The notes below the pieces were generated by a model, which had not been told where the DNA came from, made no database searches, and worked only from the letters and a program-made list of their open reading frames with translations. From the NCBI GenBank assembly GCA_963709875.1, contig CAVPYB010000012.1, positions 248,001 to 312,000 on the forward strand: a stretch of 64,000 bases of DNA, read 5' to 3'. Position 1 is the stretch's first letter, and the number at the start of each line of letters is the position of its first letter. The position numbers and the translations under genes were made by a program. Source of the stretch: JAQBDA01 sp963709875. Its GTDB lineage: Bacteria; Chloroflexota; Anaerolineae; Anaerolineales; UBA4823. This document shows positions 1-9,199 of the stretch, piece by piece.

Positions 1-2385
1 TTTGCCTATGAGGGCAATATGTACCGCGTCAAACGCGCCAACCCGCGCGGCAAGACCAGCCAGTTGTATTTCGAGATCCTGCAGAAAGACCTGGAGGATG
101 AAAAGCATGGCACGGAAGCGGACAGCGATCTGACGGGAAGCTGGAAATCGCTCACCGAGCGGACTCTGCGAGACACGCAAATACTGATCGAAAAGACCCT
201 CAGCATGGATTACGAGACCTTCGTCAACGCCTCTTTCTTCCTGCAGGGTAAGGCCGACCAGTTCACCCAGCAGCGACCGGGGGACCGCAAACGCCTGCTG
301 GGCATGATCCTCGGCCTGGAGGTTTGGGAAAGCTACCGTAAGCAGGCAGCCGACATGCGCCGGGTGAACGAAGACAAGATAAGCGGGCTGGATGCGCGCC
401 TGGACGAGATCAACCGCGAGCTGTCTGAGGAGGTGCAGCGTAAAGCGCACTTGAACGAATTGGAAACACAGCTCGGCATTCTGAGCAAATCACGGATCGC
501 ACAAGAAGCCAGCCTGGAGCAGATGGCCCAGATTGCTGCCACGCTGGCCGAGCAGCGCAAGCTGGTCGAGACGCTTAAGCGGCAGATGGACGCCAGCGTG
601 CAGCGTCTGAACGAGCAGATCACCCGGCGGGAGAAACGAGAACAGGAGCGGGAGAACTACGCCGGACTGATCGAGCGAGCTGACCAGATCGAAGGTGCAT
701 ACCAGACCTGGCAGGCAGATCGCGCCGCGCTGGAACGCTGGAACGAAACGGCGGCCCAATTCCAGGAGGGGCAGGTGCGCCGCCAGCCATTGCTGGATGA
801 GATCAACACCGAGCGCGCCCGCCTGCAGCAGGAGCAGCAATCCTTGCTGGCAGGACAGGAAGCCCTGGCGGCACAAGAGTCCCGGCTGCCAGAGCTGCGA
901 GAGCAGATCGAGCAGACCAGGGGGATGATCGCCGCGGTGGAGGGTAAACTTGCCCGCCGGGCAGAGTGGGACGTCCAGCTGCAATCCGGACGCCAGCAGC
1001 AGGCGGATGCCAGAGCGGAGAACCCCCGCCTCAAGGCAGAAATGGACGAGCTGAAAGCGCGCATCGACCAGCTCCAGGCTGCCGAGGGCGTCAACTGCCC
1101 CGTATGCGGACAGCCGCTGGGTGCCGACGAACGCCTGAGCCTGATCGATGAGCTTCAAATGCGGGGCAAAGGGATGGGCGACCGCTTCCGTGCCAACCAA
1201 TCGCTGGTGCTGGAACTGGACGAGGCGGTCGGGGGTCTGGAAGCCCAGATCCAAGATTTCAACCAGCTTGACGTGGAACTGCGCAAGTTAGCCCAGACCA
1301 TGGCACAGCTCGATGCGCAGACAGAACAAATCGTACAGGCGAGATCAGCCTGGGAGAAGGAGTATCTGCCGCGCCTGGGCGAGGTGAATACCCTGCTGGA
1401 GAAGGATGGCATGGCTCCCCAGGCACGCGAAATGCTGGCGGAGATCGATGCTGAGCTGGCCGAGATCGGCTACGACACAGCCGCCCACGACGCCGTCCGG
1501 CAGGCAGAATTGGATGGGCGGTCTGCGGAAGAGGAGCAGCGCGCCCTGGATAAAGCCATGGCTTCGCTGGCGCCCATCGAGCGGGAGATCGACGAGCTGA
1601 ACGAGCAGATCGAGGCGCAGCAGAGCGAGGCTGCCCGCCAGGGTTCCGAGCACGAACAGGCGGCACTCAACCTGGCGGCTGCAGAAGCGCAGGCTCCGGA
1701 CCTGGATGCCGCCCGCCAGGATCTGTTCAGCATTCAAGAGCAGGAGCAGCGGCTGCGCATGGAAGTCGGGGCTGCCCAACAGCGGGTGCTGGTGCTGGAC
1801 GATCAAAGGGCGCGCCGCAGGACGTTTGAAACGCAGCGTGAAGAGCTTGCACGGACGGTGGCTCAGTATAAGCAGCTGGAACGTGCTTTCGGGAAGGATG
1901 GGGTGCCGGCGCTGCTTATCGAGCAGGCCTTACCGCAGATCGAAGCCAAAGCCAACGATGTCCTGCAGCGGTTGAGCGGTGGGAGCATGTCTGTGCGTTT
2001 CGAGACACTCTCTCCCTATAAAGACAAACGCCGCGAAGACCTGAAAGAGACGCTCGAGATCCAGATCAGCGACGCAGCGGGCACGCGCGATTACGAGATG
2101 TTTTCCGGTGGGGAAGCCTTCCGGGTGAATTTTGCCATCCGGCTGGCGTTATCCGAAGTGCTCGCCCAGCGCGCCGGCGCCCGCCTGCAAACGCTGGTCA
2201 TCGACGAGGGCTTCGGCAGCCAGGATGCTCAGGGTCGCCAGCGCCTGATCGAGGCGATCAACCTGGTACGCCAGGACTTCGCCAAGGTCTTGGTGATCAC
2301 GCATATCGATGAGCTGAAAGATGCGTTCCCGACCCGTATCGAGGTGGAGAAAACCACGCGCGGCAGCGTGCTTAATGTTGTGTAG
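1..2385 (+). CDS. sbcC: SbcC/Rad50-type SMC-like ATPase, C-terminal part (5' end outside window)
   Basis: The open frame runs to base 1 without a start, so the N-terminal Walker A lies outside the window. The first in-frame Met is at base 19 and is probably internal. What remains is a long coiled coil with a zinc-hook CPVC near residue 365, a second coiled coil, the ABC signature (FSGGEAFRVNFAIRLALSE), then Walker B and D-loop (LVIDEGFGSQD). An early segment (FLQGKADQFTQQRP) matches the SbcC N-lobe. The family pairs with the SbcD/Mre11 nuclease to process DNA ends; SbcD would be expected just upstream, outside the window. The NurA-HerA operon near 56 kb could act with it, which is inference. 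The stop overlaps the end of the convergent reductase gene by 14 bp. Confidence 0.9.
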   Translation, partial: FAYEGNMYRVKRANPRGKTSQLYFEILQKDLEDEKHGTEADSDLTGSWKSLTERTLRDTQILIEKTLSMDYETFVNASFFLQGKADQFTQQRPGDRKRLLGMILGLEVWESYRKQAADMRRVNEDKISGLDARLDEINRELSEEVQRKAHLNELETQLGILSKSRIAQEASLEQMAQIAATLAEQRKLVETLKRQMDASVQRLNEQITRREKREQERENYAGLIERADQIEGAYQTWQADRAALERWNETAAQFQEGQVRRQPLLDEINTERARLQQEQQSLLAGQEALAAQESRLPELREQIEQTRGMIAAVEGKLARRAEWDVQLQSGRQQQADARAENPRLKAEMDELKARIDQLQAAEGVNCPVCGQPLGADERLSLIDELQMRGKGMGDRFRANQSLVLELDEAVGGLEAQIQDFNQLDVELRKLAQTMAQLDAQTEQIVQARSAWEKEYLPRLGEVNTLLEKDGMAPQAREMLAEIDAELAEIGYDTAAHDAVRQAELDGRSAEEEQRALDKAMASLAPIEREIDELNEQIEAQQSEAARQGSEHEQAALNLAAAEAQAPDLDAARQDLFSIQEQEQRLRMEVGAAQQRVLVLDDQRARRRTFETQREELARTVAQYKQLERAFGKDGVPALLIEQALPQIEAKANDVLQRLSGGSMSVRFETLSPYKDKRREDLKETLEIQISDAAGTRDYEMFSGGEAFRVNFAIRLALSEVLAQRAGARLQTLVIDEGFGSQDAQGRQRLIEAINLVRQDFAKVLVITHIDELKDAFPTRIEVEKTTRGSVLNVV

Positions 2386-3589
2386 TGGGGATATCGGCGC
2401 TGGCTAGCATCTCTACCAGCTCGGTATAACATTGCTCAGGCTGCATCTCCAGGAATGCCAGCCTCATCCCCTGGACCAACCGCGGCTCGGATTTCCACCG
2501 TAATATCAGCGCATCGATCACCCCTGGCTCCCCCAGCCAGGTCATCAGCCTGCGAGCCCCGGCGAAATATCCACCGTAGAACGCATCGAGCACTTCCCCA
2601 TACAGGCTGAGCTGCCCGGCAGAGAAGTCGCCTGCTTCCAGAGAGCGCACTGCGGTCTTGGCTGCCAGCCACCCGCTTCTGATTGCCTGCGAGATGCCCT
2701 CACAAGAGATTGGGTCGACCAATCCTGCCGTCTCCCCCACAACCAATACACCGTCCGAGAAAACCGGAATGTCCGGGTAGTCTGTCCGTAAGGGATAGCC
2801 AAGGGGGGGTCCTTCTACCACACCTCCCTCAAGCTGCAATCTCCCCACGAGCCGCTTGAGGTATGAGCCTATAATCCGGCTGCCATCCCGGGTGCTCAGC
2901 CCGTTCAGCACGATGCCGCAGCCAACGTTTGCTATCCCATCCCCGATAGGGAAAATCCAGCCGTATCCAGGCAGAACTTCGCGATCCAGGTACATCTGGA
3001 TGCTGTCGTCCAGGTTTCGAAGACCGGACACATATAAGCGTACAGCCAGCGCCACCGGCGGGGCACTGGTGCACAGGCCCATCGTCTGGAGAAGGCTGCG
3101 GTTCGCGCCGGTTGCAACGATAAGCATGGGAGCATCTATCTGTACTCGCTCTCCATCCAGAATGCCGGCTATACCTGACAACCGTTCTCCATCAAAGAGC
3201 GGATGGAGGGCTTTGAAACCAGGCGCGAAGCGTGCTCCGGCGGAGATGGCATTCTGGCATAACGCAAGATCGAAGGTATCGCGTGGGATCACCCAACCAC
3301 AGGGGAGCTGATCTCGCTCTCCATCCCCCAATCCCACCCAGGCATGTTCGCCACCAGGCGCATACAGGTGGACACCGTACCACGGCCTGCCCGTGCTGCG
3401 GAGGAATTCGCCCAGCCCCATGCTGGCGAGCATATCCTCAACCCCGGGAACCAAACCATCGCCGCAGGGCTTGCTGCGCGGCAGGTGCGCTTTATCGACG
3501 AGAATTACATCGGCACCGGATTGAGCCGCCCAATACGCGGCAGTAGACCCCCCTGGTCCAGCGCCGATAACAACAACATCAGATTTCAT
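2372..3589 (-). CDS. geranylgeranyl reductase family FAD-dependent oxidoreductase
   Basis: A 405-residue flavoprotein. The N-terminal Rossmann motif is VVIGAGPGGSTAAYWAAQSG. A PCGDGLVPG loop near residue 42 and the later GETAGLVDPISCEGI segment (second FAD contact) are typical of geranylgeranyl reductases and related monooxygenase-fold enzymes. Relatives reduce isoprenoid double bonds in chlorophyll, quinones or lipids; the substrate here cannot be read from sequence. No membrane segment is evident. It is convergent with the SbcC gene and divergent from nrfHA, sharing a 280-bp upstream region with it. Confidence 0.8.
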   Translation of the reverse strand: MKSDVVVIGAGPGGSTAAYWAAQSGADVILVDKAHLPRSKPCGDGLVPGVEDMLASMGLGEFLRSTGRPWYGVHLYAPGGEHAWVGLGDGERDQLPCGWVIPRDTFDLALCQNAISAGARFAPGFKALHPLFDGERLSGIAGILDGERVQIDAPMLIVATGANRSLLQTMGLCTSAPPVALAVRLYVSGLRNLDDSIQMYLDREVLPGYGWIFPIGDGIANVGCGIVLNGLSTRDGSRIIGSYLKRLVGRLQLEGGVVEGPPLGYPLRTDYPDIPVFSDGVLVVGETAGLVDPISCEGISQAIRSGWLAAKTAVRSLEAGDFSAGQLSLYGEVLDAFYGGYFAGARRLMTWLGEPGVIDALILRWKSEPRLVQGMRLAFLEMQPEQCYTELVEMLASADIPTTQH

Positions 3590-3749
3590 ATCTCACCGAC
3601 AACGGGTGGTCGTGAATATTCTGTTTTACTGTACTATTTGTGATCTCAGCGAAGCGCAGGAGCGATGCAGAACGAGATGTCTATTCAACTTTATTATACC
3701 GCGTGTTGTTGTACAGTACATAAACTCACCCGATCATAACTTTGTTGTT

Positions 3750-3793
3750 TGTGATAAAAGTCACATCCACTTTGATATACGCAGTGGTATATT
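3750..3793 (+). promoter_or_regulatory. Crp/Fnr-type operator and -10 box of nrfHA
   Basis: Bases 3750-3765 read TGTGATAAAAGTCACA, a perfect TGTGA-N6-TCACA palindrome. A TATATT -10 box lies at 3788-3793, 22 bp after the palindrome, so the site would be centred close to -41.5. That is the class II activator position, where the protein replaces a -35 element; no good -35 is visible. The same layout recurs at 33746-33789. The start site and the regulator are inferred. Confidence 0.72.
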
Positions 3794-3868
3794 AGTGGCA
3801 CATTAATGGATTAGCGGATAGAGTATCTGCCGATAGCTGATAACTTGATCCGGACCGAAGGTAAACCG

Positions 3869-4348
3869 ATGAAAATCGCCTTAATTATTGGAGTTTCAGC
3901 CCTGATCGTGGTGGTCGGTGTTGGGTTGTATGTCACCGATTTCACCGCTTATCTGGGCAACAACCCCTCGACATGCAATAACTGCCATGTCATGGATGCG
4001 GTATACGAGAGCTGGTATCACGGCGGGCACAAAGCGTGGGCGAACTGTAATGATTGCCACACTCCGCATGACCTGATCCCGAAATACCTGGTCAAAGCCC
4101 AATCCGGCTACCACCACGTAACCGCTTTCATATTCGGGGACATCCCCGATGCCATCCGCGCCAAAGAATCATCTCGCGAAGTGGTGCAGGAAAACTGCAT
4201 CCGCTGCCACGAGAATACAGTTTCGACGATGATGGAAGGCGCTATGGATTTCGATCGCTACTGCTTCGAGTGCCATCGCAACGTCGCCCATGGCGAGCGC
4301 GGCATCTCGCTGCTACCCTACCAGCACACTGAGGAGAGCCAAGAATGA
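3869..4348 (+). CDS. nrfH: NrfH, tetraheme quinol dehydrogenase of nitrite reductase
   Basis: A 159-residue NapC/NirT-family membrane cytochrome. One N-terminal helix (residues 2-22) anchors it. Four heme motifs follow: CNNCH, CNDCH, CIRCH and CFECH, with a Met soon after the first as in known NrfH. It takes electrons from the quinol pool and passes them to NrfA on the outer face of the membrane. The ATG at 3869 is chosen because GAAGG lies seven bases upstream and the anchor begins at once; a TTG at 3845 is in frame but less likely. The stop overlaps the nrfA start as ATGA. Confidence 0.93.
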   Translation: MKIALIIGVSALIVVVGVGLYVTDFTAYLGNNPSTCNNCHVMDAVYESWYHGGHKAWANCNDCHTPHDLIPKYLVKAQSGYHHVTAFIFGDIPDAIRAKESSREVVQENCIRCHENTVSTMMEGAMDFDRYCFECHRNVAHGERGISLLPYQHTEESQE

Positions 4349-5652
4349 AGCTTTCAGGTACGACCCTTATCCTGACCGGGATCGTTGTGGTCCTGGCGGT
4401 TGCCCTGATCGGCGTTTTGCTCTACATCAACAACCAGCCCGAAGCACCGCGAGGCATCGAGCCGGTTGCTGAGATCGCCGAGATGGAGCCCGACTCGTCC
4501 AAATGGGGTGTGAATTTCCCCAACCAGTACTCGACCCTGCTCAAGACCGAGTCTAACAACACCCGCACCGTCTTCGGTGGCTCGGAAAAATACTCCAAAC
4601 TGGAAGATGATCCACGCTTGCTGGATCTATTCGCCGGATACGGGTTCAGCAAAGAGTACAACGAAGACCGCGGCCATATGAACAGCCTGACCGACGTGCG
4701 CGAGATCAAACGCGTGGGAGAGAAGACGCCTGGCACCTGCTACTCGTGCAAGAGCTCCGACAACCCAGGGCTGTGGGCCGAGATGGGTATGGCTGAGTTC
4801 GACCGCACTTTGTTCAAAGACTTGGGGCAGCACATCGACCAGTCAATCGGCTGCGCCAACTGCCACGAAGCCGAAACCATGCGTCTGGTGGTAACCAATC
4901 CGGCGCTGGACGAAGCATTGAAAGCCCAGGGTCTTGACTGGAAGACATTCACCCGCCAGGAGATGCGCACAGTGGTATGCGCCAACTGCCATGTCGAGTA
5001 TTACTTCGCCGGTGAAGGGGCTTATCTGACCTTCCCCTGGCAGGATGGCACGCGCATCGAGGAGATCTCGCAGTACTACGCCGAAATTGGCTTCAAAGAT
5101 TGGGAGCACCCACAGTCCGGCGCGCCGATGATCAAGATGCAGCACCCAGAGTACGAGCTGTTCACCGCCGACAGCACCCATTACAATGCTGGCGTCGCCT
5201 GTGCGGACTGCCATATGCCCTATACCCGCGATGGGGCAGCCAAATTCTCCACCCATGACGTGCAGAGCCCGCTGCTCAACGCAGAGACGGCTTGCGGCGC
5301 CTGCCATACCGACGTGGGCTACGTAACCACCCGCGTGGCAACCATCCAGGGACAGGTGCGCGAGACCATGGACGCCAGCGAAGATGCAATTGTCGCTGCC
5401 ATCCAGGCCATCCAGGCCGCGGCAGAAGCGCCTGACGTGGATGCGACGCTGCTGTCTGAAGCGCGCGACCTGCACCGCGAAGCCCAGTTGCGCTGGGACT
5501 TCATCGCCGCAGAGAACAGCATGGGTTTCCACAATCCGGAGGAGTCCCTGCGCATCCTGGCCGCGGCAACAGACCTGGCTCGCCAGGCACAGCTCAAGGC
5601 AGTGCTGGCTGCCGGGTCCACGGACGTAATCCAGGCTGCGTACAGCCCATAA
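4345..5652 (+). CDS. nrfA: NrfA, pentaheme cytochrome c nitrite reductase (ammonia-forming)
   Basis: A 435-residue catalytic subunit reducing nitrite to ammonium with six electrons. It has an N-terminal signal/anchor segment. The active-site heme motif is CYSCK, with lysine as heme ligand, the family hallmark. Four CxxCH motifs follow: CANCH, CANCH, CADCH and CGACH. Active-site and calcium-site residues are visible: the Arg in RGHM, the Glu-Tyr pair in VEYYF, and KMQHPEYE, which keeps the Lys and Gln that bind Ca2+ in the E. coli enzyme plus the catalytic His. Translation is coupled to nrfH. The gene ends 33 bp before a group II intron. Confidence 0.96.
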   Translation: MKLSGTTLILTGIVVVLAVALIGVLLYINNQPEAPRGIEPVAEIAEMEPDSSKWGVNFPNQYSTLLKTESNNTRTVFGGSEKYSKLEDDPRLLDLFAGYGFSKEYNEDRGHMNSLTDVREIKRVGEKTPGTCYSCKSSDNPGLWAEMGMAEFDRTLFKDLGQHIDQSIGCANCHEAETMRLVVTNPALDEALKAQGLDWKTFTRQEMRTVVCANCHVEYYFAGEGAYLTFPWQDGTRIEEISQYYAEIGFKDWEHPQSGAPMIKMQHPEYELFTADSTHYNAGVACADCHMPYTRDGAAKFSTHDVQSPLLNAETACGACHTDVGYVTTRVATIQGQVRETMDASEDAIVAAIQAIQAAAEAPDVDATLLSEARDLHREAQLRWDFIAAENSMGFHNPEESLRILAAATDLARQAQLKAVLAAGSTDVIQAAYSP

Positions 5653-5684
5653 GTCTAACCATTAATTCCCCCAATCAGCAGTTA

Positions 5685-6303
5685 ATCGAGTAGGGGGCGG
5701 CGGCTAACCGCCCCCTCTCACACCACCGGACATGCGGGTCCGCATCCGGCGGTTCACCGAGAAAGGCACCCTTCTTGGCGCTGGATTTTCCTCCGTCTCG
5801 TGCCGGGAACGACTCAGCCCTCTGCACAACTCCCACAGGCTTCACCCATTTTGCTTGCTCAGCAGTGCCTCTATCCGAGGCGTTCAGCTTTCTTTGTCGT
5901 TCCTCGAACTGCTCTTCGTACTCATCCTCTCGATGTTCAGCCCTTCCCAGCTCTCGCTGGTACTATGGCCTCTGCTGACTTCTGCCGCCTCAGCCTGACC
6001 TCTCGATCAGGGTTACCGTTCCCGGCCTCACGGCAGACCTCCCCAGGTAAGAACGCTGACTTTCCCTGCACACCTGCCCCATTTTCTGCTTCGGCTCTTG
6101 GTCGCATCGGACTTCGTTGTTATTGGCCAACTCGTCCAGCCTCACAGCCTCCTATGAGGTTCGTGTTCCTCAAGTCCCAGGTTTGCCTTCGGCTTCCTTC
6201 AGACCCTGCCTCACGACAGCGCCCTTGCCTTCAGCTAGCGGTTGGTGCGACCAACCTCCGCAAGGGTCTTTCACCCTCTAGCCAGCGCCCATGCTGGGCG
6301 CAC
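5685..6303 (-). mobile_element. ORF-less group II intron (second of a tandem pair)
   Basis: On the minus strand this 619-nt segment begins GTGCGCCC and ends CTCGAT. Its 5' 90 nt align well with the 5' end of the neighbouring intron (shared GCGG-GTTG and AACCGCTAGC-GAAGGCAA blocks). Its 3' end has a domain V-like hairpin at about 5720-5755 almost identical to that at 6343-6378, followed by a GC-rich domain VI-like stem. It holds no coding frame of substance, so it would depend on a maturase in trans. It starts 2 nt after the end of the first intron. Boundaries are estimated from motifs and may be off by a base or two. Confidence 0.72.
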
Positions 6304-6305
6304 CA

Positions 6306-8185
6306 ATCGGGATAGGGGGGGCGGGCAACCGTCCCCCCTCCCACACCACCGGGCATGCGGGTCCGCACCCGGCGGTTCGGTCAAGTGTGACGAAGTTGAT
6401 ATTGTGTTTTGAAGCTGGGTAAGCCCGCCTTCTGCCAGTAGGCATTACTGAGAGCTTGTTGTATGGGGGGAGACATTGATAGCCGCCAAGGTCCCAAACT
6501 CGACCCTCCGGCACGTTGCGCCCAATATTCGGACACGCCTCGCTTTCGTAGGTTTCGATATCAATTCTTGGGGGTTTTCCATTGTTTCCACGCCAATTGA
6601 CGCATTCGTCTTCGCAACCATTCATCCAGCCGGGTCGTATGGCTCATGGCATCTGCCAGAGCATAATAGTTCACCCAGCCTCTGATGTAGACTTCCAATC
6701 GGGCTTTGATTTCATGCCACGACCTGCCCTGGTTGCGTCGAGTCAGTTGTCGTATTCTGCGTTTCACCCGTTCCAGGCTCTTGCGGGATATCCGTATTCG
6801 CACCCCGCCTGTTCTTCAATAGTAGAAGCTGAAGCCCAGAAACTGCCGCTCCACTGCTCGTCCGATTGCGCTTTTCTGCTCGTTCACTTTCAGGCGCATT
6901 CGTCTTTCTATGAAGCGACTGGTGCTCTCCAGAACTCGCTTTGCCGCTCGTTCGCTTTTGACGTAGATGTTGCAGTCATCCGCATAGCGGACAAAGCGGT
7001 GGCCCCTTTCTTCCAACTTCTCGTCCAGCTCGCTGAGTACGATGTTTGACAGCAGCGGTGAGAGCGGACTCCCTTGAGGTGCTCCCTCTTCACTTCTGAC
7101 TATCACTCCAGCTACCATCACTCCTGCTTTCAGGTACTCATTCACCAGTCTTAGTACTCGTTTGTCTGCTATTCTTGCTTTCATCCGAGCCATCAACCGG
7201 TCATGGTGTACTGTGTCGAAGAATTTCTCCAGGTCTATATCCACTGTCCACTGGTATCCGGCTTCGATGTACCCTCGCGCAGCTTCCACTGCGTCATGCG
7301 CACTTCGTCCCGGCCTAAATCCGTAGCTATGGTCACTGAATGTCCCTTCGAATTCTTCGCTCAGCACCTGCTGCAGTGCTTGCTGGATCTTCCTATCGAG
7401 TACTGTCGGGATGCCTAGCTTTCTTTGTCCGCCTCCGGGCTTCGATATTTCTACCCGTTTCACCGGACTCGGTCGATACGTCCCTGTTTCTAGCTTTTCC
7501 CGGATGCTTCCCCAGTGTTTCTGGAGATGTTCGGGGAGTTCTTCCACCGTCATCCCATCTACTCCTGGCGCTCCCCCATTCTTCTGCACCCGTTCTAAGG
7601 CTGCCTTCAGGTTTTCCCGGCTGAATACTCGTCCCCACAATTCTTCTTCGTGTTGAGCCTTTTCTTTTTCCATTCGTCCCGGTATCGGCCTCTCATCACT
7701 GACGCTTACCTCACACCTTCAGTGTTACTTCCACGTCCGTCCCGGTCTTGCCGGGTTTCGATTGTCCTCGCCGCTACCCTGCTCCTTTCTGCTCAACTCC
7801 TCAACCGTTCGGCCCTTCGCCCTGTGACCAGGTTTCCCTGGCCGCCCTGGATGGTCGTTACTCCATCGACTACTATAGCCTCGGCTGACTTCTACCCATT
7901 TGAAACCGGGCAGGTCTCCCCGGATAAGGTACGATATCTTTCCCCTGACCCTGGCTGCGTTTACATAGGGCTGTTTTGACCCTTTTTGGACTTCACTGTC
8001 TGTTGCCAGCTTATCCGTCTCCCTATGCCTCTTTACGCAGTTCTTGTTCATCCAGTCCAGGTTTTGCTCTCCGGCTTCCTCTCCACGTCGGTTCACACCT
8101 TCGCAGTTGCCTTCGGCTAGCGGTTCGTCGGGTCAACGTCCGCAGGAGTTTTTCACTCCTTAGTTATCGCCCTTGCCGGGCGTAC
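6306..8185 (-). mobile_element. group II intron (class C-like) carrying a maturase gene
   Basis: A 1.88-kb intron on the minus strand. The 5' end (GTACGCCC) lies five bases past the terminator hairpin of the crp/fnr-family gene, the insertion habit of bacterial class C introns. About 500 nt of structured 5' RNA precede the maturase frame, with a domain V-like hairpin at about 6343-6378 and a domain VI-like stem ending CCCGAT at 6306. The maturase lacks an endonuclease domain, as in class C. It does not interrupt a gene. It is followed directly by a shorter related intron. Ends are inferred from motifs. Confidence 0.78.
6561..7673 (-). pseudogene. ltrA: group II intron reverse transcriptase/maturase with in-frame stop
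   Basis: A 370-codon frame split by one TGA codon at 6816-6818. The reverse transcriptase part (residues 1-285) shows GGAPGVDGM, YRPSPVKRVEISKPGG, YGFRPGRSAHDA, the VDIDLEKFFD block, GAPQGSPLSPLLSNI and the catalytic RYADD. After the stop the same frame continues with a maturase (X) domain containing RGWVNYY. No endonuclease domain follows. A one-base change could restore a full protein, so it may be a recent loss or a sequence error. The N-terminal piece (6816-7673) keeps all polymerase motifs but lacks the splicing domain (6561-6803). The stop is not treated as selenocysteine because no such residue is known in this family. Confidence 0.85.
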
Positions 8186-8189
8186 AGCA

Positions 8190-8217
8190 AAAAGACCGGC
8201 GCAAATGCCGGTCTTTT
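8190..8217 (-). terminator. intrinsic terminator of the crp/fnr-family gene, intron target
   Basis: The 11-bp arms AAAAGACCGGC and GCCGGTCTTTT flank a 6-nt loop; the minus-strand transcript ends in a T-run. It lies 30 bp beyond the stop of the regulator gene. The first group II intron begins five bases after the hairpin. Confidence 0.85.
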
Positions 8218-8246
8218 ATATTCACTCGCATACTGCGTAGCGTCTG

Positions 8247-8948
8247 TCATTCACCTGGGAGGTGCACCCAGCTGTATAACGTCTCCTCGTCCACGATCTC
8301 GATCTGTCCGCGGCTCACCCTGATCGCCCCGCTGCGCTCCAACTGGCGCAGAGAGCGCGCCACCACCTCGCGCACCGTCCCCAAATGGGCCGCCATCTGG
8401 TCCTGTGTCAGGCGATAGGGAGCAAGACCGGAAAGCTGCTCCTCAGGCATCTGGCTGATCAGGCGCGCCAGCCGGTTGGTAACCTGGTAGAAAGACAGCT
8501 CCTCGACCTTGCCGACCAGCATGCGCAGGTTATCGGTCAGGTTAGCGATCACCGCCCGGCACATTGCCGGGTCGCTTTCCATCGTGGAGCGGATGACAGC
8601 GGCATCGATCACCCATACATCGCTGGTATCCAACGCGGCCGCGTTGACCGGGTTCTGCCCGTAATCGAAGACCGGCACCTCATTGAAAGTCGCCCCCTCT
8701 TCTATCACATTGATGATCAGCTCGCGCCCCTGCTGGGAGGTCTTGAACAGCTTGATGATGCCGCTGCGAATGATATGCAGACCCGCGCAGGGATCATCCG
8801 CCCAGAACAGCACCTCGCCGCGCTGGTAGCGGCGCAAAGAAGCGCCTTCGGAGAGGCGTTCGATCAGCTCGTCGTCCAGACCGGTGAAATAGCTGGTCTG
8901 GCGGATGGCTTCGATTTTTTCAGACAGACGTACGGTTAAGATCTGCAT
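8247..8948 (-). CDS. Crp/Fnr-family transcriptional regulator
   Basis: A 233-residue protein with an N-terminal cyclic-nucleotide-binding fold (about 15-130), a dimerisation helix, and a C-terminal winged helix (about 160-225). The recognition helix reads TVREVVARSLRQLE. It aligns with the Crp helix so that the Arg, Glu and Arg that contact TGTGA half-sites are kept. The N-terminal Fe-S cysteines of Fnr are absent; only two isolated Cys occur. The effector is therefore unknown (DNR/NnrR-type or cAMP-type are possible). It probably acts on the matching palindromes at 3750 and 33774, which is inference. The gene is monocistronic with its own terminator. Confidence 0.85.
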   Translation of the reverse strand: MQILTVRLSEKIEAIRQTSYFTGLDDELIERLSEGASLRRYQRGEVLFWADDPCAGLHIIRSGIIKLFKTSQQGRELIINVIEEGATFNEVPVFDYGQNPVNAAALDTSDVWVIDAAVIRSTMESDPAMCRAVIANLTDNLRMLVGKVEELSFYQVTNRLARLISQMPEEQLSGLAPYRLTQDQMAAHLGTVREVVARSLRQLERSGAIRVSRGQIEIVDEETLYSWVHLPGE

Positions 8949-9199
8949 TTGGATACGTATATACGAACCGATTTATGCCGCTGAGGCTGCGGAAATTATA
9001 ACGCATGGCTTGCTAGATAAGGTCCCGAGATCACCCCAAGCGGATTGGATCCACTCATTTAGAAGTTACGCAGTTCACGAGGGAATTGGCCAACTCTACC
9101 GCAAGTACGTAAGACATATCATTATTGCATAATGATGATCGAGGAAGAATTCCATTCTGTTACAATACGAAATATGTGGCAATTATCCAAATAACTGAT

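Noticed and set aside
6816..6818. Possible selenocysteine codon in the intron maturase
   Set aside because: No known Sec in this family, no fitting hairpin, and the TGA sits at a non-catalytic domain junction.
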